Made by a program: the position numbers and the translations under genes. The notes beneath the pieces are model-generated. The model searched no databases and was not told the DNA's origin. It saw only the letters and a program-made list of their open reading frames with translations. From contig NZ_JAFIEU010000032.1 in the NCBI RefSeq assembly GCF_020832325.1, positions 23,204-87,203 of the forward strand: a stretch of DNA of 64,000 bases. Reading direction: 5' to 3'. Shown piece by piece: positions 8,457-16,464 of the stretch. Source of the DNA: Lunatimonas sp. (GTDB lineage Bacteria > Bacteroidota > Bacteroidia > Cytophagales > Cyclobacteriaceae). The first letter of the stretch is position 1. Each line of letters opens with the position of its first letter.

Positions 8457-9224
8457 TTACTTTGCTGCCCAACGGATCGCATTTCTAAGTAGTTGTTTAT
8501 AGGCTTTCAGTTCGTGGGATTCCCCATCGTGCCCAAGTGCAATCCCTACGATGCGGGCATTGGGGTGCTTTACCACAAAAACTGAGGGGTATTCCTCAGG
8601 CTTTTCATTCTTGGCTGTGGCCAGTATCTCTATCCCTGCTCCGTTGGGATCCACTTTGTGATAATAAAGCTCGTCCTTCAGTGTAAACTTCGCAGGCACC
8701 CCTTTCATAACGGGATGCTTTCTGTTGACCGCAGTTACCTCAAACGGACCGTATTTGTCGTGACCCCGAGATCCCCCGCTTACGAGCTTTAAATTATATT
8801 CCGGCCAATCTGCCCAGTTGTACCATAGCGCTGCGTGTCCAAGCACAAGCCCCTTGCCACTATCGGCATATTTCATGATCGCCTCCCGCGTCTTCGGATC
8901 TTTAAATGGCTGATTGTTGGTTAGGTAGAGCACATCAATCCTATCCAAATACCCCAAAACCGCATCTGTATCATCGGTATACGTCACGTCTGCAAAGCCC
9001 TTTTCGGAGAGCGTCTTTACGTCGGTTCCTTTGTACCAAGTATCAAAATCGTGAGATGCCCCCCCTCCCACCATAAGTACCCTAATGGGCTTTTTAGGTG
9101 GATCGGCCCTTAGTTGGGCAAACAACGCTCCCCAAAGGAGCAGCAAAATCGTAAGTCCCGGAATCAGCAAACGACTCCGGCGGAAGTGGGGGGCCATTTC
9201 ATTGGGTTTTAACTTCATCTTCAT
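8457..9224 (-). CDS. Exported ThuA-like domain protein
   Basis: 255 aa. N-terminal hydrophobic segment (LLIPGLTILLLLWGALFAQ, about residues 19-37) acts as a signal peptide or anchor. The mature part is a ThuA/glutamine-amidotransferase-like fold: VLMVGGGASHDF near residue 49, VLYLTNNQPF, GLVLGHAALWY near 126 and HPVMKG...DELYYHK. ThuA proteins are linked to trehalose or other sugar utilisation, but the reaction is poorly defined; family knowledge does not support a specific activity. It lies 16 bases downstream of the cupredoxin gene and about 34 bases upstream of the oxidoreductase gene, consistent with one transcript. Confidence 0.82.
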   Translation of the reverse strand: MKMKLKPNEMAPHFRRSRLLIPGLTILLLLWGALFAQLRADPPKKPIRVLMVGGGASHDFDTWYKGTDVKTLSEKGFADVTYTDDTDAVLGYLDRIDVLYLTNNQPFKDPKTREAIMKYADSGKGLVLGHAALWYNWADWPEYNLKLVSGGSRGHDKYGPFEVTAVNRKHPVMKGVPAKFTLKDELYYHKVDPNGAGIEILATAKNEKPEEYPSVFVVKHPNARIVGIALGHDGESHELKAYKQLLRNAIRWAAK

Positions 9225-9240
9225 AGCGTTATTGGGAAAA

Positions 9241-9825
9241 TTAAGGTTTTTCTACCACCATCACCCCATTCATCATTCGCCAGTGTCCTGGGAAGGTACA
9301 AACAAAGGGATAATAACCGGGCTGGGTAGGTGCGGTAAATTTCAGGGTATATACATCGTTTGGTCCTAGCATTTCGGTGGCAAACAGCACTTCGGGCATT
9401 TCGGGGACATAATGCTTTTCCGAGGCCTTAGGATCTCGAAGCATGGCGTCCGCAGCCTCTCCTACCTTTTGCAGGGAATTAGGCTTCAGGATCAGAAGGT
9501 TATGCTGCATCCCATCCCTATTATCGAGTTCAAGGATTATCTTCTTGCCTGCTTTCACTGCAAAGGTATCTACATCGAATTTCATCTGTTCAGGTATCAC
9601 CTCTATCCATATCGTCGTGGCATCATGCTGATCAGACTGGGAATCCCTGTTTCCTGCAATTCCCACCGCACGAATCGGTACAGCGGGCATATCAATAGCA
9701 CATAGCGTGATCCCATCTGCCGTCGAAGTGGGTGGGCTGGAAAGCTTGCTAAGCAGATCTGTCCAACCCAAGAAAATTGAAGAAATCACTAATGCCAATA
9801 GGCCATTCCTTGAAATTAGATACAT
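9241..9825 (-). CDS. Exported azurin/plastocyanin-like cupredoxin
   Basis: 194 aa with an N-terminal signal peptide or anchor. The copper ligands of a type-1 site are visible: His in MQHNLLIL near residue 108, Cys in FVCTFPGHWRMM near 176, with the following His and Met of the same loop (C-x4-H-x4-M pattern). It should be a periplasmic one-electron carrier. It sits 7 bases after the large propeller protein and just before ThuA, so it probably accepts or donates electrons for an oxidoreductase of this cluster or links to a terminal oxidase; that partnership is inferred. Confidence 0.85.
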   Translation of the reverse strand: MYLISRNGLLALVISSIFLGWTDLLSKLSSPPTSTADGITLCAIDMPAVPIRAVGIAGNRDSQSDQHDATTIWIEVIPEQMKFDVDTFAVKAGKKIILELDNRDGMQHNLLILKPNSLQKVGEAADAMLRDPKASEKHYVPEMPEVLFATEMLGPNDVYTLKFTAPTQPGYYPFVCTFPGHWRMMNGVMVVEKP

Positions 9826-9832
9826 AAATCCG

Positions 9833-12800
9833 TTAATTTAATTCAAGTGTCAATTGCTGAAGATTACCTTCAAATGGGAAATCCTTTTCGTATGGTCCGA
9901 TATTATCCTGTCCGCCTAAGTCACGTCCGGAACGAACACTCGGATGCAAGTCTTGGCTGAAAAGGCGTAACCCGGTTGATTCTCCAAGCAGCTGATTGTC
10001 CATATACAGTGCCGCCCTTCCTTTGGCATCCAGTGTCGCATTCACCACAAAACTGGAAGGAAGGACCTTACTACCTGAGGTGACTTTGGTTTGCTTGCCA
10101 TCTTGGGAGATTTCCCATACCAAGGTATCGTCCTGCACATAAAGCGCATAGCCATTTTGCCCGTCGCCGTGAGCGACGATAACTCCTGAGATCTTTTCAT
10201 CTCTTCGACCCGATACCGTTGCACCCACTCGGATCTCTTTTCCCGATACGGCAGGTGAGTGGTTTAGATAGCTTCTTCTGCCAAGTTCGTAACGTTCCGC
10301 CTCCACTCCGGCCAGAAGCCGGGCAGCCAATCCACTAATAGCTTTCCCATGTGCCGCTTCGGAAAAAGATGCTCCGTGTGCAGAAGCTGCCGCAAACAGA
10401 GCACGTACCAACCAATCGTCTTGGGCGTGGGTATCATCCTGGGCTGCCTGTAGAAGCAGCCGACCTACGGACGGTGTTGACGGCAATTCGGCCAACTCAA
10501 GAAATGCATGCATACGGACATTCAGATCCGAATCGCGGAATACACCGGCGCTTTCAAACGTACTCAACGTAGCCTGGGTACGCGGCAACGCCGCCATGGC
10601 TGCCTTTCTTACTCCTGCGGCGGGGTGCGTTAGGGCAGCTGTCACCGCCTTTGAGGCCTCGGCATGACTGCCGTCAAGAAATCCAAGGCCATGTAGTGTC
10701 CAGATAGCATGCAGGGCCGGGCCATTCAACCCGATTTCGTCCACGTTCCGATCATTGACCAGGCGAATAAGATCTACTGCCACCGATTTATCCTTGGATT
10801 CGACCAACAAGCGCTGGGCGGTCATTCTCCAAAACAGATTGGTATGGGAAAGTGCGGCCAGCAATCCTTGTGTGTCCGACTTGGAAAGACTCATCGGCTT
10901 GGTGTCCGCTGCACCTTTGTAGACCACTCGGTAGATTCTCCCGTGATTGGTATCCCTTAGCTCACTGTGAAATGCATTGCCTTGCCCATGCGGTTGATCC
11001 TCAAAGGGCAACACCATGCGGGAGGGTGCCTGCCGCTCCACAAATACATTGTGCTGTATGATAAAATTGTACCAATCGGCAATCCATACGGCACCGTCTG
11101 GGCCTACTTCGGCATGTACCGGCCCAAACCACTCGTCGGAACTGGCCAGCAGGTTCCAACCATCTTTTTCCTGAAAACCTGCACCAAGCGGCTCGATGAT
11201 TGCATTGTGGGTCAGCCTGATTGTCGGTTCATTTACAAAGGCTACACGGTTCCAGTATTCCTTTGGATAATCTCTTGCCGTATAGAAATTAATGCCTGCA
11301 GCGGAGGTAAATCCTCCTACTACATCCACCTGACGCAAATTTGGTGTCATCGAATGGGCGTCGTAGTGGCCGTCAATTTTTTGGATAGGTTGAACCTGGA
11401 AAGGAGGCTGCTTCTCTCCCTCCTTTGGACCAGGCAGTGTTCGCTGCATGTGCTTGGCCGGAACGGAGAAGTAAGCCGCGTGGGTATTATTAGCGGTAGA
11501 AATAAATACGTTGTTGTCTTCGGTAAATCCCAGTCCCCATGTGTTGTTACTGGAACTGGCCAGGTATTCAAAGTCCGAGCCGTCCGGATTGAGCCGATAG
11601 ATTCCTTGAGGAAAAGTCATCCGCTTACCGTTTACTGTACCGTTGAAACCAGAATAACCGGTTACCCCCCAGATCTTGTTGTCAAATCCATATTTGAGAT
11701 TGGAAGGTCCGGCATGGGTATCGTTTTTGCCCCAACCGGTCATTATCACTTCGCGCACGTCGGCCACGTCGTCCCCGTCGGTGTCCTTCAGAAAAACAAA
11801 ATCAGGGGCCATGGAAACGATCACACCGCCATTGGCAAATACCATGCTGGTGGGAATATTCAGGCCTTCGGCAAATACCGTGAACTTATCGGCACGCCCG
11901 TCTCCATTGGTGTCCTCGCAGATTTTGATTCGGTCGTTTGCCGCCCCGTCCGTTTCTTTGAAGGTATTGGGGTAATCCACGGATTCCACGATCCATAGTC
12001 GCCCCCGCTCGTCCCAAGCCATGGCGATGGGGTTTTGAATGTCCGGTTCAGAAGCGAAGAGGCTGATTTCAAAATCCACCGGCTTTTGGATTAGCTTTTG
12101 GGATTCCTCTGCGGAAAGTGCGGACTGAATGCGCGGCACTTCATACCGCTTGGTAAAATCCGATATCGGCTCATCGTAAATGGAAACCTGTGGGATGTTC
12201 AGGGCTTTTACCAACGCAATGACTTCTTCGCCCATGGCCCATTTCACGCCATTTGCCATGAGGTCCAAAAAGCCTTGCTGCTTCCAGGTGCGTTCGTCGT
12301 GCCCAAAGGCAGTGTAGAACACTCTTCCTTTTCCTACGTTACGAACCCAAGTATACGGTTCTTTTTTACCATCTTCCTCCCTTACCATGAGTAGCTCCAT
12401 ATCCGGATTGATGCGCTGATGCACGTAGGTTTCGTCCCAGGTCGTAAAAGGGGTGATCCCTTTCATCACGGGATGGGAGGAGTTTACGATGGTAGCAGCA
12501 AATTCACCCTCTCCGTGGGAGGCAAACTGGCCACCAATGGTCTCGATATACCAGTCCGAGTTTTTGAAGCAGCCGGTGGCGGAATGCAGGGGGATCAGGC
12601 CTTTGCCTTCGGCCAAAAATCCTTTCAACGCATCTTCCTGTGCTTTGGGCAGCACCTCGTGATTGGCGTAGATGAGCAGCGCATCGTATTTGTTCAGGTT
12701 TTCCGGTGTTAGGTCCTCCACCTTTTCGGTGTAGGTAAGGTTGATACCCTGATTAAAGAGCGCGGTGGCAAGCCAAGGCGAGTACAATCGGGAATTATGG

Positions 12801-12982
12801 TGTTCGCTGGGATGGCCCAAGAAAAGGAGCTCGGCGCGGCGGGGTTTTTCAGGGTTGTCGGCCGTTTGAGGATTGTGAAGCGAGGAAATGGCTCCAACAC
12901 TCAAAAAAGCAGTTAGCAACACGAAAAGGATCCATCCCCTCATTTGCGGAAGAGCTGGGACTAGATGATTTTTGGCTATCAT
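9833..12982 (-). CDS. Large exported ThuA / PVC-type beta-propeller / HEAT / lectin-like fusion
   Basis: 1049 aa with an N-terminal membrane or signal segment (about residues 15-32). Order of domains: a ThuA-like domain (about 48-255; LIPLHSATGCF, SHPVMKG, AFGHDERTW); a propeller of the kind found in PVC-type membrane-bound dehydrogenase-like proteins (about 290-690; AMAWDERGRLWIVE, GDGRADKFTVFAEGL, DTDGDDVAD, NHGRIYRVVY); alpha-helical HEAT-like repeats (about 700-880); and a C-terminal beta-sandwich (about 910-1049; GVIVAHGDGQNGYALYV) resembling the C-terminal domain of arylsulfatases or a lectin. The CxxCH haem domain that often ends this family is absent. First gene of the cluster, with the cupredoxin 7 bases downstream. 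Confidence 0.8.
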   Translation of the reverse strand: MIAKNHLVPALPQMRGWILFVLLTAFLSVGAISSLHNPQTADNPEKPRRAELLFLGHPSEHHNSRLYSPWLATALFNQGINLTYTEKVEDLTPENLNKYDALLIYANHEVLPKAQEDALKGFLAEGKGLIPLHSATGCFKNSDWYIETIGGQFASHGEGEFAATIVNSSHPVMKGITPFTTWDETYVHQRINPDMELLMVREEDGKKEPYTWVRNVGKGRVFYTAFGHDERTWKQQGFLDLMANGVKWAMGEEVIALVKALNIPQVSIYDEPISDFTKRYEVPRIQSALSAEESQKLIQKPVDFEISLFASEPDIQNPIAMAWDERGRLWIVESVDYPNTFKETDGAANDRIKICEDTNGDGRADKFTVFAEGLNIPTSMVFANGGVIVSMAPDFVFLKDTDGDDVADVREVIMTGWGKNDTHAGPSNLKYGFDNKIWGVTGYSGFNGTVNGKRMTFPQGIYRLNPDGSDFEYLASSSNNTWGLGFTEDNNVFISTANNTHAAYFSVPAKHMQRTLPGPKEGEKQPPFQVQPIQKIDGHYDAHSMTPNLRQVDVVGGFTSAAGINFYTARDYPKEYWNRVAFVNEPTIRLTHNAIIEPLGAGFQEKDGWNLLASSDEWFGPVHAEVGPDGAVWIADWYNFIIQHNVFVERQAPSRMVLPFEDQPHGQGNAFHSELRDTNHGRIYRVVYKGAADTKPMSLSKSDTQGLLAALSHTNLFWRMTAQRLLVESKDKSVAVDLIRLVNDRNVDEIGLNGPALHAIWTLHGLGFLDGSHAEASKAVTAALTHPAAGVRKAAMAALPRTQATLSTFESAGVFRDSDLNVRMHAFLELAELPSTPSVGRLLLQAAQDDTHAQDDWLVRALFAAASAHGASFSEAAHGKAISGLAARLLAGVEAERYELGRRSYLNHSPAVSGKEIRVGATVSGRRDEKISGVIVAHGDGQNGYALYVQDDTLVWEISQDGKQTKVTSGSKVLPSSFVVNATLDAKGRAALYMDNQLLGESTGLRLFSQDLHPSVRSGRDLGGQDNIGPYEKDFPFEGNLQQLTLELN

Positions 12983-13187
12983 GGGGTTACCAAGGGTGGT
13001 TTATGGGTTTAATTTCTTTACCGTAATATTCTGTGAGGTTAAAGATGCAATATCTTCAACCGATATACAAGCAGCCAATCGGATGTTTTGAAATGTACGG
13101 AAACTGACAAACTTAACCTCTTGGAACCTAAACTACCAAAGCGTTTTTTACGGTAGCCAAAATACAGGGAGGAGTGGTTGCCGCCGG

Positions 13188-13616
13188 CTAGGCTACAAGC
13201 ACTATCTGTGAAACCAATTCGGTGACGTCGCTTTCAAAAAGGGTATAGCCCTTTTTCTTGCTTTGCCGGTCAATGCTTGTGTCGTTTTATAAAAACCAAT
13301 CCAGAAACTTCATCGCCTTATTATTGGGAAACCTTTTGGCGAGAGCTATAACTCCATCACTATCCAGCATATCTGCAAGACGCTTTTTGCCATCTGGTGC
13401 TAAAAATTTAAACTGGGTAGTGACACTAACCACTTCATTATTTTCTTTTTTAAACTTTGCTTTCAGGTACTTCCAGTAGTTTCGGACTTTCGTATAATCG
13501 GGTTCATCATTAAGTACACCAATAATATCCAATACACTAAACCACCATTTGGAACCTTCATCGTCCCAAACGGCCCGTACCTCACGGTCATCAAAAAAAC
13601 GGATGGATAGTTTCAT
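13188..13616 (-). pseudogene. BRO-N domain gene interrupted by an in-frame stop, Fic part lost
   Basis: The first 109 codons (ATG at 13614-13616 to TAA at 13287-13289) encode a BRO-N/antirepressor-like domain (RAVWDDEGSKWWFSVLDI, then RNYWKYLKAK, LAPDGKK, and NNKAMKFLDWFL). The frame continues after the TAA for 32 more codons with NDTSIDRQSKKKGYTLFES, the linker that in related Bacteroidota proteins leads into a Fic (AMPylation) domain, before ending at TAG 13188-13190. So a tyrosine-like codon has become TAA and the whole Fic domain is gone. A free BRO-N fragment could still be made. It is the promoter-distal member of an A+T-rich patch, 18 bases after the AlbA_2 gene. Confidence 0.6.
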
Positions 13617-13634
13617 GTTTTCCTGTAGCTCTTA

Positions 13635-15104
13635 TTATTCTTTGATATAGTAACCACCTGTTTTTGTCATAAATCTCTCTGATACTTTGTAACCTCCGGC
13701 TCTCTTTGAACCTTTATACTCAATAACTCCAAGTCGTTTGAGAAGAGAAATATGACGTTCTAAGGTCTTATAAGACTTGTCCAACTTCTCCGCAATTTCA
13801 GAAGCTCTCAGACTTTTTTCAGTCAGTATCAGTAAAACTATTTGAATCATTGATTCCATTACTCGTCCGGTTATTCCCTCTATTAATCCCTCGCTTATTC
13901 CCTCACCTGCCAACTTAGTTATTCCCTCAGTTATTCCCTCAAATTGATGTTTAACATCTGGAAAAGTTAATTCTAAAATATTGTTGGCATTTTTCCACCT
14001 AGGAATCTTAAAACCTTCTTCCTTACAGTTTCTTATCATACGGAGCGTACCCGTACCCAACATTTCAATTAAATTGTTATAAAAACACATCTGAGCAATG
14101 TCAGGATTACGAAGTATTGAATTATGTTCCGTTTTCAAATCATTTACAGTCATATTATTTTGAAGCCCACCATAGTTCCTTACAACTAATCGGTCTGAAA
14201 ATAATTCTATGACCAAAAAAGACTGGCTAGCACCATACTCTCTGTGTACTATTGCATTAAGTAAGCCTTCACGCAATGCTTTCTCCGGATATCTCTTTTT
14301 TTCTGTTCTATAAACACCCTCGATTACATTTTCTTTACCGATAAAAGTGTCGAAATCCGACAAAATTTTCCTGACATTACTAAATAGATTTCCATTATAA
14401 ATCTTGTTCTCTTTAAAACTATCACCCGATGTTGTTCCTGGATGTACCACAAACTTAATAATTGACTGAGGAATAAATTGAGTTGGGTTTTTCCCAAACA
14501 AAATCATACAGGCATTGGTAATATTGCCATTTACAATAAGGCCACGACTTATTAAAAATTTCTCCGAATTGCTGAAATCTTCATTGGAACTATAGTTCCT
14601 ATACGTATTGATTGAGTTCTGAACTTCATCAATATCTAAATCATCAAGGCTAGCGCCCAATACTGCCTGTCGCTCCCATCTTTGCTCTGACTCTACCTGT
14701 TGGTCTAACAATGCGGAAATTGATTTACCAGAGCTGGTTCTGGTCTGAGAACCCTGCCGGATATAAATGGTGTTATTAAAATAATATGGTTTTTCAGCCC
14801 CTTCCCAAACCGAAATTAACATTACATTCTTTTTCTTGTAAGGGAAAATGTTTGCGAAAATCGGCGCGATGGGTCTGATTTCTTGAATCAAGAAGTTCAT
14901 TATTTTCATTTTAGTAGACTCATCAATTCCAATTTCAGAAACCGATTTATCTTCATTTACTCCAATTACCAAATCACCTCCTTTGGTATTAATAAATGAC
15001 GTGATTACTTTGGATATGGCATCATAATCAATACCTGCCTTTAACTCAAGACGCTCCCCTTCAGGTTGATCTAATAAATTCTTTATGATAAAGCTATCTT
15101 CCAT
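13635..15104 (-). CDS. Schlafen AlbA_2 / HATPase-type regulator with winged helix
   Basis: 489 aa. Residues about 12-130 form an AlbA_2 (Schlafen, DNA-binding 4) domain: ERLELKAGID, SFINTKGGDLVIGVNED, and IYIRQGSQT. Residues about 250-385 resemble the HATPase_c_4 module of this family (LREGLLNAIVHREYG, ELFSDRLVVRNYGG, EMLGTGTLRMI). A low-complexity run of EGITEGI/SEGLIEGI repeats (about 395-420) is a typical hinge. The C-terminus is a winged helix (LRASEIAEKLDKSYKTLERHISLLKRLG). The family is annotated as transcriptional regulator or putative DNA-binding ATPase and often occurs in accessory islands. It overlaps the DUF4062 gene by 11 bases. Base composition is clearly more A+T-rich than the flanks. 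Confidence 0.85.
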   Translation of the reverse strand: MEDSFIIKNLLDQPEGERLELKAGIDYDAISKVITSFINTKGGDLVIGVNEDKSVSEIGIDESTKMKIMNFLIQEIRPIAPIFANIFPYKKKNVMLISVWEGAEKPYYFNNTIYIRQGSQTRTSSGKSISALLDQQVESEQRWERQAVLGASLDDLDIDEVQNSINTYRNYSSNEDFSNSEKFLISRGLIVNGNITNACMILFGKNPTQFIPQSIIKFVVHPGTTSGDSFKENKIYNGNLFSNVRKILSDFDTFIGKENVIEGVYRTEKKRYPEKALREGLLNAIVHREYGASQSFLVIELFSDRLVVRNYGGLQNNMTVNDLKTEHNSILRNPDIAQMCFYNNLIEMLGTGTLRMIRNCKEEGFKIPRWKNANNILELTFPDVKHQFEGITEGITKLAGEGISEGLIEGITGRVMESMIQIVLLILTEKSLRASEIAEKLDKSYKTLERHISLLKRLGVIEYKGSKRAGGYKVSERFMTKTGGYYIKE

Positions 15105-16041
15105 TTCGCGTTCCCTTTAGAAGTGATTCAATAAATTCAGAGTCTTGAAACTGGGTCTGAATATACCTTTGGGCTTCTGCCATTACCAGAAACTCCTGTG
15201 CCCAGTTACCATTCCTCATTGCCACATTAATTCCATGATCCATTATCACAAAACTGTATAGGTCGATTGTTCTAGGATCGATGTCTTTATTTGACTTAAG
15301 AATATTTCTATTTTTTACCTTTCCTTCTTGCTTCTCTTCATAGGTCACTTTGACTTCAATGTGTTCAAGAATTTTTGAACAAAAATCCACATCCCGATGC
15401 ACATAAAACCACCTCGGTTTTTCAAGATCAATTGCTTTTCTGATTTCTTCAAAGGTTATGTTTTTATCCTCTACCTTTACCGCATCTTTGTTTCTGATAT
15501 TTCCTGTTCCGTAGTAAGGACGAACAATACCAATAAACAAATCTGTATTCACAACCGAATTTATGCAGTTTTCTAAGTTTGAAAGTTTTGGATTGACTTT
15601 GATACTTCCATAGTAGGAATTTAAAATCCTAAAATTCTTCAATTCGAGGTCTGAAATGATTTTCGAGAGTTGATCTTCAAAACCATACACAGTCGAAGCC
15701 AGCATTAATTCCTGAGCTTTCTTATGCTTTTTACCTTCAACGATGTTTTGATTCACTTTATCTAAAAAAGTTGAAAGCCTGAAAAAATCTGTAAGCACTA
15801 TATGATTACGTTTTTTGTAACTTTTGCTTTTAATCTCGTTGTAGATGTCTACAGTCCGAATATCAAAAACATTCTTATTGGATGACTGCGTTACTCCGTC
15901 TTTCAAAACTAAATCATTGAGCAAATGCCTGGTGAAAGTAACATTGCGATGTACAGCATACCAATAGGGTATTCCCAATTCAATAGCTTTTTCAATTTCC
16001 ATGAGTGGGATATTTTCCTCTGTGGCAACAGATATGCTCAT
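15094..16041 (-). CDS. Tandem DUF4062 protein, second part of a split gene
   Basis: 315 aa if started at ATG 16041, whose start overlaps the previous stop (ATGA). Internal duplication is visible: EIEKAIELGIPYWYAVHRNVTF near residue 15 matches EIRKAIDLEKPRWFYVHRDVDF near 200, and RTVDIY matches RTIDLY. The second copy has its front strand here (TDLFIGIVRPYYG near 168); the first copy lacks it because that part is on the upstream frame (DLFLGLINPK). This identifies the two frames as one tandem DUF4062 protein of about 384 aa. DUF4062 is a Rossmann-like domain often found at the N-terminus of STAND/conflict-type NTPases; biochemical function is not established. Its 3' end overlaps the AlbA_2 gene, so they are co-expressed. 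Confidence 0.75.
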   Translation of the reverse strand: MSISVATEENIPLMEIEKAIELGIPYWYAVHRNVTFTRHLLNDLVLKDGVTQSSNKNVFDIRTVDIYNEIKSKSYKKRNHIVLTDFFRLSTFLDKVNQNIVEGKKHKKAQELMLASTVYGFEDQLSKIISDLELKNFRILNSYYGSIKVNPKLSNLENCINSVVNTDLFIGIVRPYYGTGNIRNKDAVKVEDKNITFEEIRKAIDLEKPRWFYVHRDVDFCSKILEHIEVKVTYEEKQEGKVKNRNILKSNKDIDPRTIDLYSFVIMDHGINVAMRNGNWAQEFLVMAEAQRYIQTQFQDSEFIESLLKGTRNGR

Positions 16042-16247
16042 TTTTTTGGATTAATCAAACCCAAAAACAAATCACATTTTTCTAGCTTGGATAAATGATT
16101 TTCCAAACTGAACCTTGCCCCAGCCTTATTTATTAGGTCTTGATTATAAATTATTTCATAGTTGGGCAAAAATGATATTATCTGCCCCAAATCCCGAGGA
16201 AGTAAATCTGTGGCACTCAACCATATTTTCAGCTTTCTTTTTTTCAT
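16038..16247 (-). CDS. DUF4062 N-terminal part, first part of a split gene
   Basis: 69 aa, ending ...CDLFLGLINPKK then TGA. KIWLSATDLLPRDL is the first strand and turn of a DUF4062 fold (the IWLSST-type start), NYEIIYNQDL the second, and LSKLEKCDLFLGLINP the strand before the missing loop. The protein stops exactly where the downstream frame continues the same domain in frame -1. The final codons are CCA AAA AAA TGA, an in-phase A_AAA_AAA heptamer. Either the ribosome slips to make the full protein, or the gene was broken by loss or gain of an A in the A7 run. Confidence 0.7.
   Translation of the reverse strand: MKKRKLKIWLSATDLLPRDLGQIISFLPNYEIIYNQDLINKAGARFSLENHLSKLEKCDLFLGLINPKK
16041..16047 (-). 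promoter_or_regulatory. A7 slippery heptamer, candidate -1 frameshift site
   Basis: Seven A residues on the minus strand, phased CCA|AAA|AAA|TGA in the upstream frame. Slipping back one base at the second AAA yields ATG|AGC|ATA, exactly the frame of the downstream DUF4062 part, giving ...NPKKMSISV... without a gap. The zero-frame stop follows the heptamer immediately. No sequencing evidence is available to separate recoding from mutation or a homopolymer error. Confidence 0.5.
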
Positions 16248-16262
16248 TTCAAAAAATTCAGA

Positions 16263-16456
16263 CTAAGATTCCAATATCACCTTCAAGATCTCCGGACTCC
16301 TTTCCTTAAACATCCCCATACGCTTCACCACCTCATTTTCCGGATCGGTCCACTTGGCATGCAGCTGATTGATCACTTTTTTTCAGCATCTTTACAAGCC
16401 ATTTTTATCAAATTTACCCAACCTTTCTGGAATCCAAAGGAATCCGCATGCCAAAT
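16263..16456 (-). pseudogene. Unrecognised C-terminal gene fragment with a second A7 frame break
   Basis: Two joined frames read like one protein tail. Upstream frame: ...HADSFGFQKGWVNLIKM, then ACKDAEKK and TGA. After a -1 step it continues [17 protein letters not shown], then [20 protein letters not shown] and TAG at 16263-16265. The join is GAA AAA AAG TGA (A7 at 16377-16383), an in-phase A_AAA_AAG heptamer like the one in E. coli dnaX. No upstream start is convincing; the only ATG in the first frame is at 16402. Too short to name; probably the 3' end of a lost gene, though a small frameshifted gene is possible. Confidence 0.35.
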
Positions 16457-16464
16457 TCAGTAAC

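Noticed and set aside
10967..11998. 343-codon frame on the plus strand opposite the large propeller protein
   Set aside because: Antisense shadow of a well-supported gene whose GC-rich codons leave long open frames; no recognisable protein features.
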